In this document: piece after piece, positions 1-9,168 of the stretch | How the letters are laid out: each line of letters starts with the position of its first letter | How positions within the stretch are numbered: position 1 is the first letter of the stretch | Assembly: GCA_002205965.3 (NCBI GenBank) | Contig: NADL03000677.1 | Span: 310,001-374,000 of the forward strand | Length of the DNA stretch: 64,000 nt | Direction of reading: 5' to 3' | Source: Kappaphycus alvarezii | Lineage: Eukaryota > Rhodophyta > Florideophyceae > Gigartinales > Solieriaceae | Notes under the pieces: generated by a model | Seen by the model: the letters and a program-made list of their open reading frames with translations, nothing else | Databases searched by the model: none | What the model was told of the DNA's origin: nothing | Program-made: the position numbers and the translations under genes

Positions 1-1614
1 ACCCTACCAGTCCTCAACGCTACACACGGCAACTGCAGCGTCGCCTCGCCCCCCGCCGCAACCCGTCCGATCCCCACCACTGTTCTCAACGCCATCAATC
101 CATAATCCCCCGCTCCACCCTCCTGCACAACCACCGACCCCGCCACAATGTCCCGCTCCGTTTGATTCACCACGCTAATCGACACCCAATTCTTCACTCC
201 CACCTCCACTACAGACAGTCCTGAAAACCGCACTACCACACCCTCTACCAACCCCGCCGGTTGCCACTGAACCGTAGTCATTTTCACCGCCACGTTCCCT
301 CGTTTCCCGGTCGCTAACACCCCCCCGCAGACATCTCCCGTTTCAATTCTTGGCTATTCCACGCAGCCGCCATCTCATCCCCCGTACTGGCCCCCGTGCA
401 ATTCCACGCCACAGCAACGCTGGTTTCAAGGCACGTTCCTATTTTAAGCTTTCGCCTACTGCCCTCGCCTTCCTTTTCATCGCCCAACTCCCCTGACGAT
501 TGTTCACTCTCCACCACCTTTCGCTGACAGGTCCCCTTTTGCACCACCTTGTACACAAATGCAAACACCTCCCGCGGCCCCAACGGCACCGCGTGTCTCG
601 CCCATCGGCTGAACGACGGGATAAACAGCCCGTAGTCCTCATTCGACCCCGTCCCTCTACTCCCCGCCGCAGCCCCATACTCCCCTCCAACGTCAAATCT
701 GACAACGAAATATCATCGTCCACCCCCACCGTTGATGCAAACATCGGCACAAACTCATAACGATCCTCCATCGGAAAACTCCGACCCGTCTCCCCGCCAT
801 CCACTGCCAACTCCTCCTCCACCGTCTTCCGATCCCTCCCGCTCTCCTCCACCGCACGCCCATCAACCACCACCCGCGACGCATTTAGGTTAATATAGGG
901 CGGTACAATCCACAACTCTGCATCACTCGTTGCATTCCGCGCCGTCACACAAATAAACGACTTATCCGCACAACGTGCCACACGCATCTCATCACATGAA
1001 ACTTCCAGCGGCATGTTCACCATTATCGACTTGGACACACACAACGCCGCTGCCTTTCCAAACAACCGCGACGCCTTATCGATCGTAGCCCACACCGGGG
1101 AGTTTCGCAGCCCATGAGTCACAGGGATTTCACGTAGCGACACGAACAGTTGTTGCCGTCCTGCCACGTGAAAGCGCGGCTGCGCGAGTGTAGGAGGAGT
1201 GCGAACAAGCGCCCACACCCCCTTGCAGATGATCGTCGAGTGGGAGGCCGAGTCGCCTCGCGGTGTCGTAGTCGTCGTCCATGGCGATTCTTTGAGCACC
1301 GGTAGAGAGCATTGACGTGCTGTGGAGAGGTCGGGGCCGAGCGTTACTTGTAATTGGGCAAAGGATTGTAAGGCAGTGTGTAGTGAGTCGGGCGAGTGTG
1401 ATGGAGGAACTGTTAGGGTTAGGTGAAGGTAGAGTGTCTCTCCGACGTAACATTCCGTGCGCGCGGTGGTCGGCGTCGTCGGAGTCGGGATGGATAGGGT
1501 GATGTTGCAATCTTGAAGTGAGAGACGTGTTGAAGACATTAGATGAGCTTGAGAGGGCAAGTGGAGGGAGGGATCACATGTAGAATGATTGCGGGGGTTG
1601 AGTTTGTTTGCCAT
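1..1614 (-). CDS. TRAPPC13: TRAPPC13-like trafficking complex subunit (partial at left edge, frame-broken)
   Basis: The reading starts at an ATG at 1614 and runs leftwards; the last few residues lie beyond the window. Three blocks match the layout of TRAPP complex subunit 13 (DUF974 family), a vesicle-tethering factor at the Golgi: GETLYLHLTLTV near the N-terminus, DKSFICVTARNATSDAEL in the middle beta domain, and VRFSGLSVVEVGVKNW near the C-terminus. The reading moves to another frame near 700-730, where the good continuation contains NEDYGLFIPSFSRW and LGPREVFAFVYKVV. It shifts again at a run of seven G (minus strand) near 312-318. The conserved residues on both sides argue that this was one protein. 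The breaks may be pseudogene lesions, small introns or assembly errors. The family identification comes from remembered motif order, not a search. Confidence 0.6.
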
Positions 1615-1757
1615 GTAATGTCTGATGCAGATGTCAACTTAGATGACACTCTGGGACTGCTCCAGTATACTGTAAGGAGTTCCAAAAAGTTGTACTGTAG
1701 CAAAAATATCGTTGTGGTACGTCTCCGCGGGTATCGAGGCATGGAAGTGTGCGGAGA

Positions 1758-2166
1758 TTATTCTGAGCAGGCGTATTGCAATTGATGGAACGCTTCCCTC
1801 TGCTTCTGATGGAAGCTGGCGGCGAGTACTGCAGGTTGAGTGGGGGGAAGCGTACGTAGCAAGTGTATGACCTTGGAGGCCTTCACACAGAAGCGGTGAT
1901 GGTGGAAAGCCAATTGAGCATCATCCAAAGCTCGGAGAGATAGGAAGATAGTCGACGGCAGTTTGGCGGCCTGTGAAGAATAGAATGTGAGGGATGGCAT
2001 TGGAGCGGAGTGTAACATCACGGTTAGGCACACATATTACCAAGAGGCGGCACGTATTCCGGAGGTGCGAAGGGGTTTGGGGCAAACGGACTCCAGGGGG
2101 TTTGAGGAGAAGAGTCACTGAGGGATGCGGTCCGGTGGGAGCGAGGGGAAGATCCGTGTGAACCAT
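1758..2166 (-). pseudogene. LINE-type reverse transcriptase remnant (C-terminal connection region)
   Basis: Two overlapping minus-strand frames (1921-2166 and 1758-2033) join into one broken product. The second contains DDAQLAFHHHRFCVKASKV followed by IHLLRTLPP, a pattern I associate with the region after the RT palm in LINE-like elements of algae, fungi and protists. A frame change near 1925-2030 separates the halves. Upstream on the same strand (2166-2680) short coding-like stretches remain, full of stops. No catalytic YxDD is visible, so this is a dead fragment. The family call is inference from motif resemblance. Confidence 0.35.
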
Positions 2167-2617
2167 CGTAAAACGATGCTATTCGGGACAACTGGGAGAA
2201 TGCGAAGGGTTGGGTTGTGTGTGGGGCGGCGACGGCAATAACTGAGGGATGGATTGGGCAAGGGACAGATTTTGTGCTACAGAGAAGCTAAGATCGATGC
2301 GCCAGGGACCCAGCGACAGGAAGGCGGTTCGACGTGCAGGATCTCGTCCCGAAGCCCTGTATCTCCAGATCTTGGAAAGAGGTGCAGAGGTTCCGGGGTG
2401 CAGAAAACTGTAGAGCGGGAGCTGCGAAGTTGTTCAGTAGTGTGGTGGAAAGAGCCCGAGAGAAGTCCTAGGCAGCTTCATCGGGCAGAAGGTGGCCCTC
2501 AGCTGCGCAGATCAGCGGAGGGGCGCGGATTACGGAGAGGAGCCAGGGAAGCCTCCACTACATGTCGCGCGGCGGAAGGGCATCTATCTTGGGAGGGTCT
2601 ACCGGGGGGAGATGTGA

Positions 2618-3224
2618 CTAACAAAAAGACATTTTGGTTGCCCCAGAAGAGACCCCGAAAATGCTTCGGTTGGCGCGATTAATCGAACCGACAAATTTGG
2701 CGGTAATGAGGTTGGTAGAAAGCTTGTCGTGCGTGTTAAAGGCCACGACAACAGAGGAGAGGAAGGTAATGTATGGATTTGGGACCGACGGGTGAGCTTG
2801 CGTTAGGAACACAAGGGTTAAGAAGCGGGGAGCTATCAGCAGGGGGCGGCGTGGGGTCAGTGGAAGTGATGTCTGGGGGGATCGTATTCCTGGCCCTGAC
2901 ATCAGTCCACTGACACCACGCCCGCGGGGTCCAGGAAACCATCGGCAAGGGTGCTCAAGATACGGAGAACAGAGCGAATCTGCCGGTGTTCTTCTAAGAA
3001 GAGGCGAGGGTATCTGCGGCGTCGGACGAAGATAGCTTAGAGAGGTAGGCGGAAGCAGATGCGGGGTCCGAGAGGTCGACCTTGACATCGAGGTTCGAGA
3101 CGCACGTGACAATGTAATCGAGTGAGAAATTGAGGGGACCGACAGTGGCCCCCATTGATGTGGTGCTAGGAAATTTGTGAACACAAGGAAAACAGCCAAT
3201 AAGAAACCGAACACGACATGACAA
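2618..3224 (-). pseudogene. Unassigned broken minus-strand coding region, perhaps LINE-related
   Basis: Two overlapping minus-strand readings are open here: 2618-3214 (198 codons, low-complexity Ser/Pro/Arg-rich) and 2994-3224 (76 codons). The shorter reading looks the more protein-like, with NFSLDYIVTCVSNLDVKVDL and then an Ala/Ser-rich helix. It appears to continue after a frame change into a stretch reading EEHRQIRSVLRILSTLADGF at about 2905-2993. I do not recognise the protein. Its position next to LINE-like fragments on the same strand suggests it belongs to the same decayed element, but this is only context. Confidence 0.25.
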
Positions 3225-3315
3225 TGGAGTAGAAGCGAACCAAAAGCACGCGAGGAAGAAAGAAGTTTAATGCGTTCAGTATCTACTGGGGACTGCGCAC
3301 GTCCTAACTATACGG

Positions 3316-3737
3316 TTAAGATCTAACCGGGTGTGCTTCGTCGTCCATGCGCATCGGGGCTCGCGACAGGATAGCTTCAGCGATGGATGACCAGAGGGTG
3401 CAACTCAGTCGCTGGTAGATACGGCGGCGGATAACGCCAACTGTCGAGTGACACTTCGACGCGATCCGCGGAACTAACTCCTCGATAAATGCAATAGTTC
3501 CAGGGGAAGGGGCACCTAGGGAATCAAACGCCAGAGGTCGAAACGTGAAGTTCGGCGTGTAGGATAGCACGAAATTGCAAAGCTTCACTATGATTGCTGC
3601 AAAGTGAGAAAACCAATGCTCCGGGCAGGAAGGCGCTTGTTCGATAACGCCGTTCGAGGCACACGAACGATTGGCGGAGAGAGGTATGATATTGGTGAGA
3701 TTGGTGGGTCGGCGAAAACTGCTCACGTCAATGGATG
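3316..3737 (-). pseudogene. LINE-like C-terminal fragment, interrupted by the gypsy insertion
   Basis: This minus-strand frame is open for about 140 codons from the edge of the gypsy LTR to a stop at 3316. It contains FTFRPLAFDSLGAPSP and then RRRIYQRLSCTLWSSIAEAI. That order (a 'P…F/ES…G' block, then a basic helix ending in RLS.. and A..I) resembles the extreme C-terminus of LINE-type RT proteins seen elsewhere in this window. The LTR inserted at 3733-3737 (GGATG) cuts off whatever lay upstream, and the DNA beyond the other LTR (10570 onward) shows no clear continuation. The assignment is tentative. Confidence 0.3.
3733..3737. repeat. Target-site duplication GGATG, left copy
   Basis: GGATG sits directly left of the TG that opens the left LTR. 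The identical GGATG follows the last base of the right LTR at 10565-10569. Five-base duplications are normal for Ty3/gypsy integrases, so this pair fixes both ends of the element. Confidence 0.8.
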
Positions 3738-4043
3738 TGAAATGCTTGTTTTTCTGTTTACTCTGCTTTTCTTTTTCTTTGTCGGCCAAGCGGAACCTAC
3801 CTTCTCCTTCCCTCAGACTCCGGCAGCCCTCTCGTCCTCTTATCGGGGCGGCCGGTCCGGGGTTTCTACTCGGGTACAGTGCAAGTACAGTGTACACTAC
3901 TACTGTACACAGTACGAGCCCACTTCCCGCTCGTACAGTGTACAGTAGTACTGTATACTGTACGAGCACACCGGGCCAATCAGCTAGCGACTCTCACCGT
4001 CGCGCGACACAAACCTGGCGCGACACAAAACTCGCGCGACACA
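3738..4043 (-). repeat. 3' LTR of the gypsy element
   Basis: This repeat matches 10242-10564 in the same orientation. It begins TGAAATGCTT at 3738 and ends ACACA at 4043, directly beside a run of seven C (the polypurine tract on the minus strand). The inner end carries three copies of a GTGTCGCGC motif. A near-palindrome of 37 bases lies at 3930-3966. It is shorter than the 5' LTR because it has one rather than two copies of a 35-bp unit, while keeping 18 bases that the other copy lacks near the outer TG end. Confidence 0.8.
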
Positions 4044-4054
4044 CCCCCCCACTT
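4044..4054 (-). other. Polypurine tract of the gypsy element
   Basis: On the minus strand this reads AATAAGTGGGGGGG immediately before the TG that opens the 3' LTR. A purine run directly upstream of the 3' LTR is the usual plus-strand primer of LTR elements. The adjacency supports the LTR boundary chosen at 4043. Confidence 0.65.
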
Positions 4055-4071
4055 ATTGTGAGCCACGGGCG

Positions 4072-4128
4072 CCACAAGATAATAACAGACTCCAGCTCAG
4101 CACCACAAGATAAGAACAGACTCCAGCT
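4072..4128 (+). repeat. Two 31-bp-spaced tandem units upstream of the antisense gene
   Basis: CCACAAGATAATAACAGACT at 4072 recurs as CCACAAGATAAGAACAGACT at 4103, each followed by CCAGCT. They lie between the polypurine tract and the antisense ORF start at 4487. A TATA-like CAATATAGGGG follows at about 4139. The stretch could be an upstream activating region for the plus-strand gene, but no promoter is proven. Confidence 0.5.
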
Positions 4129-4486
4129 TGCCCCCTCCCAATATAGGGGGCCCTCTCGTCACTACTCACCCAGGTCACTGCCACACCAAGCTTCTCTTCC
4201 GCCCAACCCAATCCACCTTCTCAACCACTCAACCTTTCAACTTCCGTCGGCCGAACGACCGAAGTGCTGAAAAACAGCCGGTATACGCCCTGAGGACCCA
4301 AATCCTCCAGACTCCGCCAACTTATTCTCGTCCCTGGACATTTTAACGGAACAAAACCCTCTCCAAGCTCCTCTTACCCCTGTAACTCTTCAACATCCCC
4401 AAACTGATCCACGAACCCTTTTCCATCTCCATCTCCTTGGCAGCTCAAACCTATTCGCAACTCCCTCTTTCTCCTCTCCTTTCTCG
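4129..4486 (+). promoter_or_regulatory. Putative promoter and 5' leader of the antisense gene
   Basis: About 360 bases precede the ATG at 4487. They hold a TATA-like CAATATAGGGG near 4139 and then long pyrimidine-rich, CAACC/CTTCC-type sequence, which looks like an untranslated leader. Short ORFs here (4128-4346) have low-complexity products and are not convincing. No such segment is normally needed between integrase and 3' LTR in a minimal gypsy element. Confidence 0.3.
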
Positions 4487-5043
4487 ATGGCTCGAACGAA
4501 GCAACTTGCTCGTTTGAGCACTGGTGTTCGCGTACCTCGCAAGAACATTGCCATTAAGGCGGCGCGAGTCGCTCGTGGCGCAAAGGGGCCCCCTTCGGTG
4601 GCCAGGGCGAATCTGATGCGTTTGTTGTCGGAACGTTCAGACATCAAAAAAGTGCTTATCATCAGTAGGGAAGAGCGGAACCCTTTCGTCATCCACACCG
4701 ACTCCTGTGGAATCCATCCGTACCGCGTCTCGCGTTAGGAGTTCCTAGATCTCTTCGGAACACACATCACGGAATACGTAGCTCACTGCGTCGGTGACGA
4801 AGTCATGCGTGAGGACGCTTTTCAACTTGGTCTCACGGAATCTCAGCACGATCGGCGCGTGTACGACGGGGTACGGGAAATGGATTGGATTATCAGCACG
4901 GTCCGCGAGGACGACGACACCCAGACTTATCGAGCAGTTGACACGGAAAATGGAGAGGAGCACTCTGCCTTGCCCTACACTCTAGCGTTTTCTGGCCCCA
5001 AAAGCCAGACGGTCACTCCATCTCTCGTCAGGCCCGGTTCTCC
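4487..5043 (+). pseudogene. Antisense cargo gene, N-terminal half: histone H3 tail-like protein
   Basis: The product opens MARTKQLARLSTGVRVPRKN and continues with AIKAARVA. Aligned without gaps to the canonical H3 tail, 19 of the first 29 residues are identical. K4, K18 and K23 equivalents are kept, while the K9, K14 and K27 equivalents are L, R and V. After residue 30 the similarity fades. A later segment (LFGTHITEYVAHCVGDEV, then MREDAFQL) is faintly reminiscent of H3 alpha2-alpha3, which is not conclusive. A TAG at 4736-4738 interrupts the frame, which then stays open to 5314. A GT at 4652 and AG at 4738 would bound an 87-base in-frame intron, so the stop may be spliced out. The ATG is the only good start. 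The gene lies inside the gypsy element, opposite to pol. Confidence 0.6.
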
Positions 5044-5746
5044 TTGGGGTGCGAAGGGCGACTCAGCGCTGTGTCGAGCGTCCACAGGTGCCAATCTCAT
5101 CCTGATCGTCGTCTCCAGTTGTCATCGGTTCGTTCCAGGGAGCCATGTGCTTCCCCCGATTCTCTCTTGGCCTTTCCACGCACTGATGTGGTGTTCCGCG
5201 ATGATACTGACCTATGCATCGGTTTCTTACTCTTCAACGCCCTCTGGCAGCTGGGTGCTCCTTCCGTCGCCTCAGAGTGGTTGGGGTGCTATGAGGGTAA
5301 CGATCGAGCTCTGAAGGCAGACATCACGCGTAGAAGTCGCATCAGGAGTTTGAGGGACGCCCAAAAGCATGCGCCTCCACGCTCGTTCATCCTCCATCAA
5401 ATCTTCAGTCTCAATCCGGGTATCAAGGAGATTTTGGCTCTTCCTAGTGGGGTCTACGTTTTGACGATCCATGGTTCCCATAGTGTCAATCACTGCGTCA
5501 TATAAACACCGAGACGGTCCAGATATGGATCCGTGTGAGCGCTTTGCTCTGGAACTCTCCTATTAATCTCTCCGTGAATGCTTCGGTGATAATTCTACGT
5601 TCATTTCCGTCTTAGAGGTCCGGAAGGCGGTGCTCGCGCCTGTAGGAAAGCACAGGAAGCGGCTTCCTAGTCGCAACTCATTGTCAGTCCGGGAGCGCGA
5701 GCGGAGGATGAGGGAGAACCAGGGAGGCAGCAGCGCAGCTCCCTAG
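5044..5746 (+). pseudogene. Antisense cargo gene, C-terminal half: papain-fold-like cysteine protease domain
   Basis: The coding frame moves by one base somewhere in 5044-5186. The new frame contains DDTDLCIGFLLFNALWQLG, a Cys at the head of a hydrophobic helix, then about 85 residues later GVYVLTIHGSHSVNHC. After two more small frame breaks near 5500-5525, NTETVQIW and DPCERFALELS follow. The order Cys-helix, strand with His-Cys, then D…W/Y-DP is the arrangement of papain-fold peptidases such as OTU-like or C39-like enzymes. The end is a strongly basic tail (RKAVLAPVGKHRKRLPSR) and a stop at 5744-5746. No family can be named with confidence. It follows the H3-like half on the same strand, so the two were probably one protein of roughly 400 residues. 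Confidence 0.4.
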
Positions 5747-5902
5747 TTGCTCAAGATTCAAGAATCCATCCGCCATGTTTACGATTTCTCTGCGTGCTTC
5801 CTTAGTGCTCAGCCTTCTATCATGCGTTCTTCTCTGTTATCGCCGTTAATCTACTTGATTCTTGGTTCTTCTTCTCTTGTTCCTCGATTTTCTTGCTTTT
5901 CC

Positions 5903-6940
5903 TTAGTTCAATAAATTGATTGATCTCTTCTGATACGGGACAATCCGGCGCGCGTGAATTGCCTTCCTTGTAACACGACCGGTGGAGGACATTAACTCGT
6001 AACGAGGGTGGTTCGCCTTAGTCACTCTGCACGGTCCGTAGAAATACGAGTCGAAGGCCGGCCAGTTGCGCCCCTTATTGAAGGCCGCACCGTGCGCTAC
6101 TAACATTTCATCTCCAACTTCGAACTCCTTGACTTTTCTCTTGGTCTTGTGGGGTTCGCTAGTCTTCTCCACCACGCCAGCCCGCGTCCCAGAACCGGCT
6201 AAGGTCTCGATAAGCCGATGATTGGGGCCGGCGTCACTGATAAATGCTACCGAATCACTGGCCGGCATACTCGGATTAATTCCATACATCAGTCGGAAAG
6301 GGGAATAGGCGTCGCTTTGATCGCGTCTGCGGTAACCGTATAGGACCTTGGGTAGGGCTTCTGCCCAGTCTGCCCCACCGCGGACGATTGAACTTTTGAG
6401 CGCGTGCTTGATAGTTCCCACCATCCGCTCCGCGCGGCCGTTTGCCATCGGCGCGTAAGCAAGCACCGCCTTCCACTCTACTCCTTTCTCTTTCGTGTAC
6501 TGATGCACTAATCCCGCCATAAACGCGGTCGCGTTATCCGAGACGATCCTCTTTGGCGGTCCAAACGGTGATATTATCTCTTCCTCGATGAACCTTATCA
6601 AGGTATCGGCAGTAGAATCCGTCGTGGCCCACGCTATGGGCCCCCCCGTCATACGTTCCACAGCGATCAGAATAAATCTTTTTCCAGTCTTCGAAGGCTT
6701 GAATGGTCCAGCGAAGTCCATCGAGAAGGTCTCAAAGAGTCCAGTAACGGGAGCTCTCAAACTCGAGTGATACGTCGGCAACCTTCTCACATGCTGACAC
6801 CCATCACAACCTTGTACATATTCGGTGACATCACGGTACACTCCAGGCCACCAGAATCGATCTCTCACGAACTTTCTTGTCGAACCGACGTCCCAGTGTC
6901 CAATATCATCGTGAAAGGTGGCCAGTATCTCCGACCATTA
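5903..6940 (-). CDS. Gypsy integrase
   Basis: The 321-codon main frame (5903-6868) covers most of the enzyme. The HHCC zinc-binding part starts just upstream in another frame (FHDDIGHW near 6905-6935) and continues with CDGCQHV in the main frame. The DDE catalytic core is intact: MDFAGP (first Asp), VSDNATAF (second Asp) and NGRAERMV (Glu). The C-terminal part has a GPY-like FYGPCRVTKANHPRYEL. It would insert element cDNA into the host chromosome. It ends at a TAA, after which the 1.86-kb antisense cargo region begins. Confidence 0.85.
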
Positions 6941-7600
6941 ACCGATCGGAGGCACAACACGGAGCCCGTCCTTCTCGCGACGAAAGAGGGTGTCGTTCCA
7001 GAGCATGAAACTCTTCGCACTCGGTCTGACTGCGACCTTCTTCTTCGGGTCGGTTTCTTGAACTCGTTCTCCGGAAAGAAACCGTGCTACATTTAGCAAG
7101 TGCGGTTCCAAACCATCCAACTTTGGATCTGCCCAATCCACTGTCGCTACCAATCCTTCTGTTATATTTTCATCGTTTCTTCTTTCTTTTTTCTGGTTAG
7201 GTCTTCGCGAAAGATAATCGGCCGCCCCATTCGCTAGTCCCGGACGATACTTGATATCAAATTCGTATTCCGCCATAAATCTATCCACCTCGCCAACCGC
7301 TCGTGAATATCTTTCTTCTTGAACGCGGTTTGAAGTGCTTGATAGTCTGTATAAACGACGAAAGGCTTATCAGACAGAAGGTAAACTCGGAACTTCTTAA
7401 GAGCGAAAACCACGGCGAGTGCTTCTCGTTCGCTTGTGTAGTAGCGGCGCGCCTGGCCCGTCATCGTTCGAGAAGAGAAGCAAACTAAATGGGATGTATT
7501 TTCCCGTCCTCTTTCTTCTGAGAGAGAACAACCCCAAGGGCTGCCGAAGAGGCGTCTGTTTCCACCAAGAAAGAAGAATTGAAATCCGGAAACGCTAATA
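6938..7600 (-). pseudogene. Gypsy RNase H domain with tether (frame-broken)
   Basis: The reading passes through two frames. From right to left, FLVETDASSAALGVVLSQ (7500-7590) opens the domain. ARRYYTSEREALAVVFALKKF and VVYTDYQALQTAFKKKD follow in 7234-7464, and then AEYEFDIKYRPGLANGAADY in 6938-7288. These are the acidic active-site blocks and the tether to integrase normal for gypsy pol. The frame change near 7285-7300 would truncate the polyprotein in this copy. Confidence 0.75.
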
Positions 7601-8690
7601 CTGAAGGGTAGTCAGTTTCCCCTCCAAGTACTCGAAAGCCTCTTCCATCTCCGGGGTCCATTTGAAAGCCTTCTTGACAGACGTCGCCGCGTGTAACACT
7701 GCTGATCTGTTGGCAAACCCCCTTATGAACCGTCGGTAGTACCCTGCGAGACCTAGAAAACTCCTGAGCTCGGTCACGTTTCCCGGCACTGGAGCTTCCA
7801 CAATATCTTTGATCTTGTCGGGGTCCACCTTCACACCACTTGAATTAACGATGTGACCAAGCAACTTCACTTCTGATTGAGCAAAGCTGCACTTGGTAAC
7901 CTTCAACTTCAGCTTCGATTCTTGGATCCTCCTGAACACTTCCTTGCAATGAGCTATGTGTTCCTCCAACGTCTTCGACAAAATAACAACGTCGTCCACA
8001 TAAACCATAGCGAACGGCAACCCGCGAAGCACCTCGTCCATCATTCTTTGAAACGTTGCTGGAGCGTTCATGAGTCCAAACGGCATTACCTCGAACTTGT
8101 ACGTTCCATATCCAGAGACGAACTTTGTCTTTTCCTTGCAAGTTTCGGACATCCTAACCTGCCAGTATCCTGTGTAAAGGTCCAATGTTGTGAAGAACTC
8201 TGCGCCAGAGAGTTAGTCGAAGATTTCTTCTATTTTCGGTAACTGCCAGCTGGCTTCATCACCCTGTTCAACTGACGGTAGTCGACGCAAAACCGGGACC
8301 TTCCGTCTTTCTTCGTAGCTATCATTACCAGAAAGGACCAGGCGGACCTTGATGGCGTAATTATTCCAGTTTCCAATAATTCCTTCACTTATTTCCTTAT
8401 GACTTCGTTATGCCTCGGCGGAATTCGGCGGGTTTTCGAATGTATCGGAGTCTCGTTCTTCAACTCGAAGAATGCACCACCGGCACATGAGCAGGCTCCA
8501 GATCGTGAATGCCCCAAGTTATGACATCCGTTTCCTTGAGAGCTTTCGCCAACTCCTTCTGATTCTTCCCTTCGAGATGGTCCAGCTTCGAGGCCAGTAG
8601 AGCCGAGCAGTCCACCTCCACTTTTACCTCCATCTTAACTTCAGTCTTCGTCGAGCGAGGTAGATCAGGCTCGTACTGTTCCTTGTTAGT
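7595..8690 (-). pseudogene. Gypsy reverse transcriptase (frame-broken upstream part)
   Basis: The frame 7595-8185 is intact and holds GTYKFEVMPFGLMNAPATFQ, the catalytic YVDDVV (7985-8002) and FLGLAGYYRRFIRGF. These are the palm and connection motifs of Ty3/gypsy RT. Upstream, 8186-8690 continues in several frames with stops, keeping a LTLD-like palm start just before YTGYWQVR and charged linker sequence further on. The enzyme copies element RNA into DNA in virus-like particles. With these breaks the copy should not make a full pol. Confidence 0.8.
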
Positions 8691-9168
8691 GATGGCTAAG
8701 ACCAGGTCTTGCTCGTATCAGATCCACTATCGCTTTCGCTAGACGACGAGGACAGGTGGAGAGATTACTCATCGTCCGAAACTTTGGGGACGTGAAGTCC
8801 TCAGTGTCCGTCTGAGCCCCATTGATTCTGGACGGCTCGTTGACGAATGGCAACACAACCTCTTCTTCTCCAATAACCAAAGTGACATGTTGGAGTGCGT
8901 AATCAATGCGCGTCTGGAGAGCTTCCAGAGTCGGGCTTCCAACAATAACGTCAAACGGGGCATTGTTGACCACCAGGAACTCCAAATGCACAACCATTGA
9001 CCCATACGACACCGGCACTCCCTTGAGACAACCCAGAACCTCGGCGACAGTTCCGTCTGCTACCGTCACCTGACGATCGTTTTCCGTCGGAGTGAGGGCA
9101 AGCCTTTGCAGAGGTCCCAAGAGATCAGGTTAGGAACTGCATCCGTGTCCAAAAGGGCATGAGTCTCC
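8686..9168 (-). pseudogene. Gypsy aspartic protease with altered active-site triplet
   Basis: In one frame (about 9121-9168) HALLDTDAVPNLIS is readable. It is the active-site loop of a retropepsin, where the family has D-T/S-G. The rest, LGPLQRLALTPTENDRQVT through FLVVNNAPFDVIVGSPTLE, is in the gag frame from 9120 down to 8686. The single frame change lies between the loop and the flap region. Protease cleaves the gag-pol polyprotein. D-T-D instead of D-T-G should impair catalysis, since the Gly allows the fireman's-grip geometry. Confidence 0.65.

Noticed and set aside
2254..2682. Plus-strand ORF of 142 codons
   Set aside because: Arg/Gly/Glu-rich low-complexity product in GC-rich DNA; the opposite strand carries LINE-like coding remains, so this is probably a mirror frame.
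3671..4270. Plus-strand ORF of 199 codons across the left LTR
   Set aside because: It runs through the LTR palindromes and pyrimidine-rich leader; the product is a Ser/Thr/Pro string without motifs.
5086..5340. Second histone H3 core downstream of the H3-like tail (HR…, LAFPR, TDL spacing)
   Set aside because: A loose H3 alignment was possible, but the same residues fit a papain-fold Cys-helix, His-strand and DP motif better, and most H3 core positions do not match.
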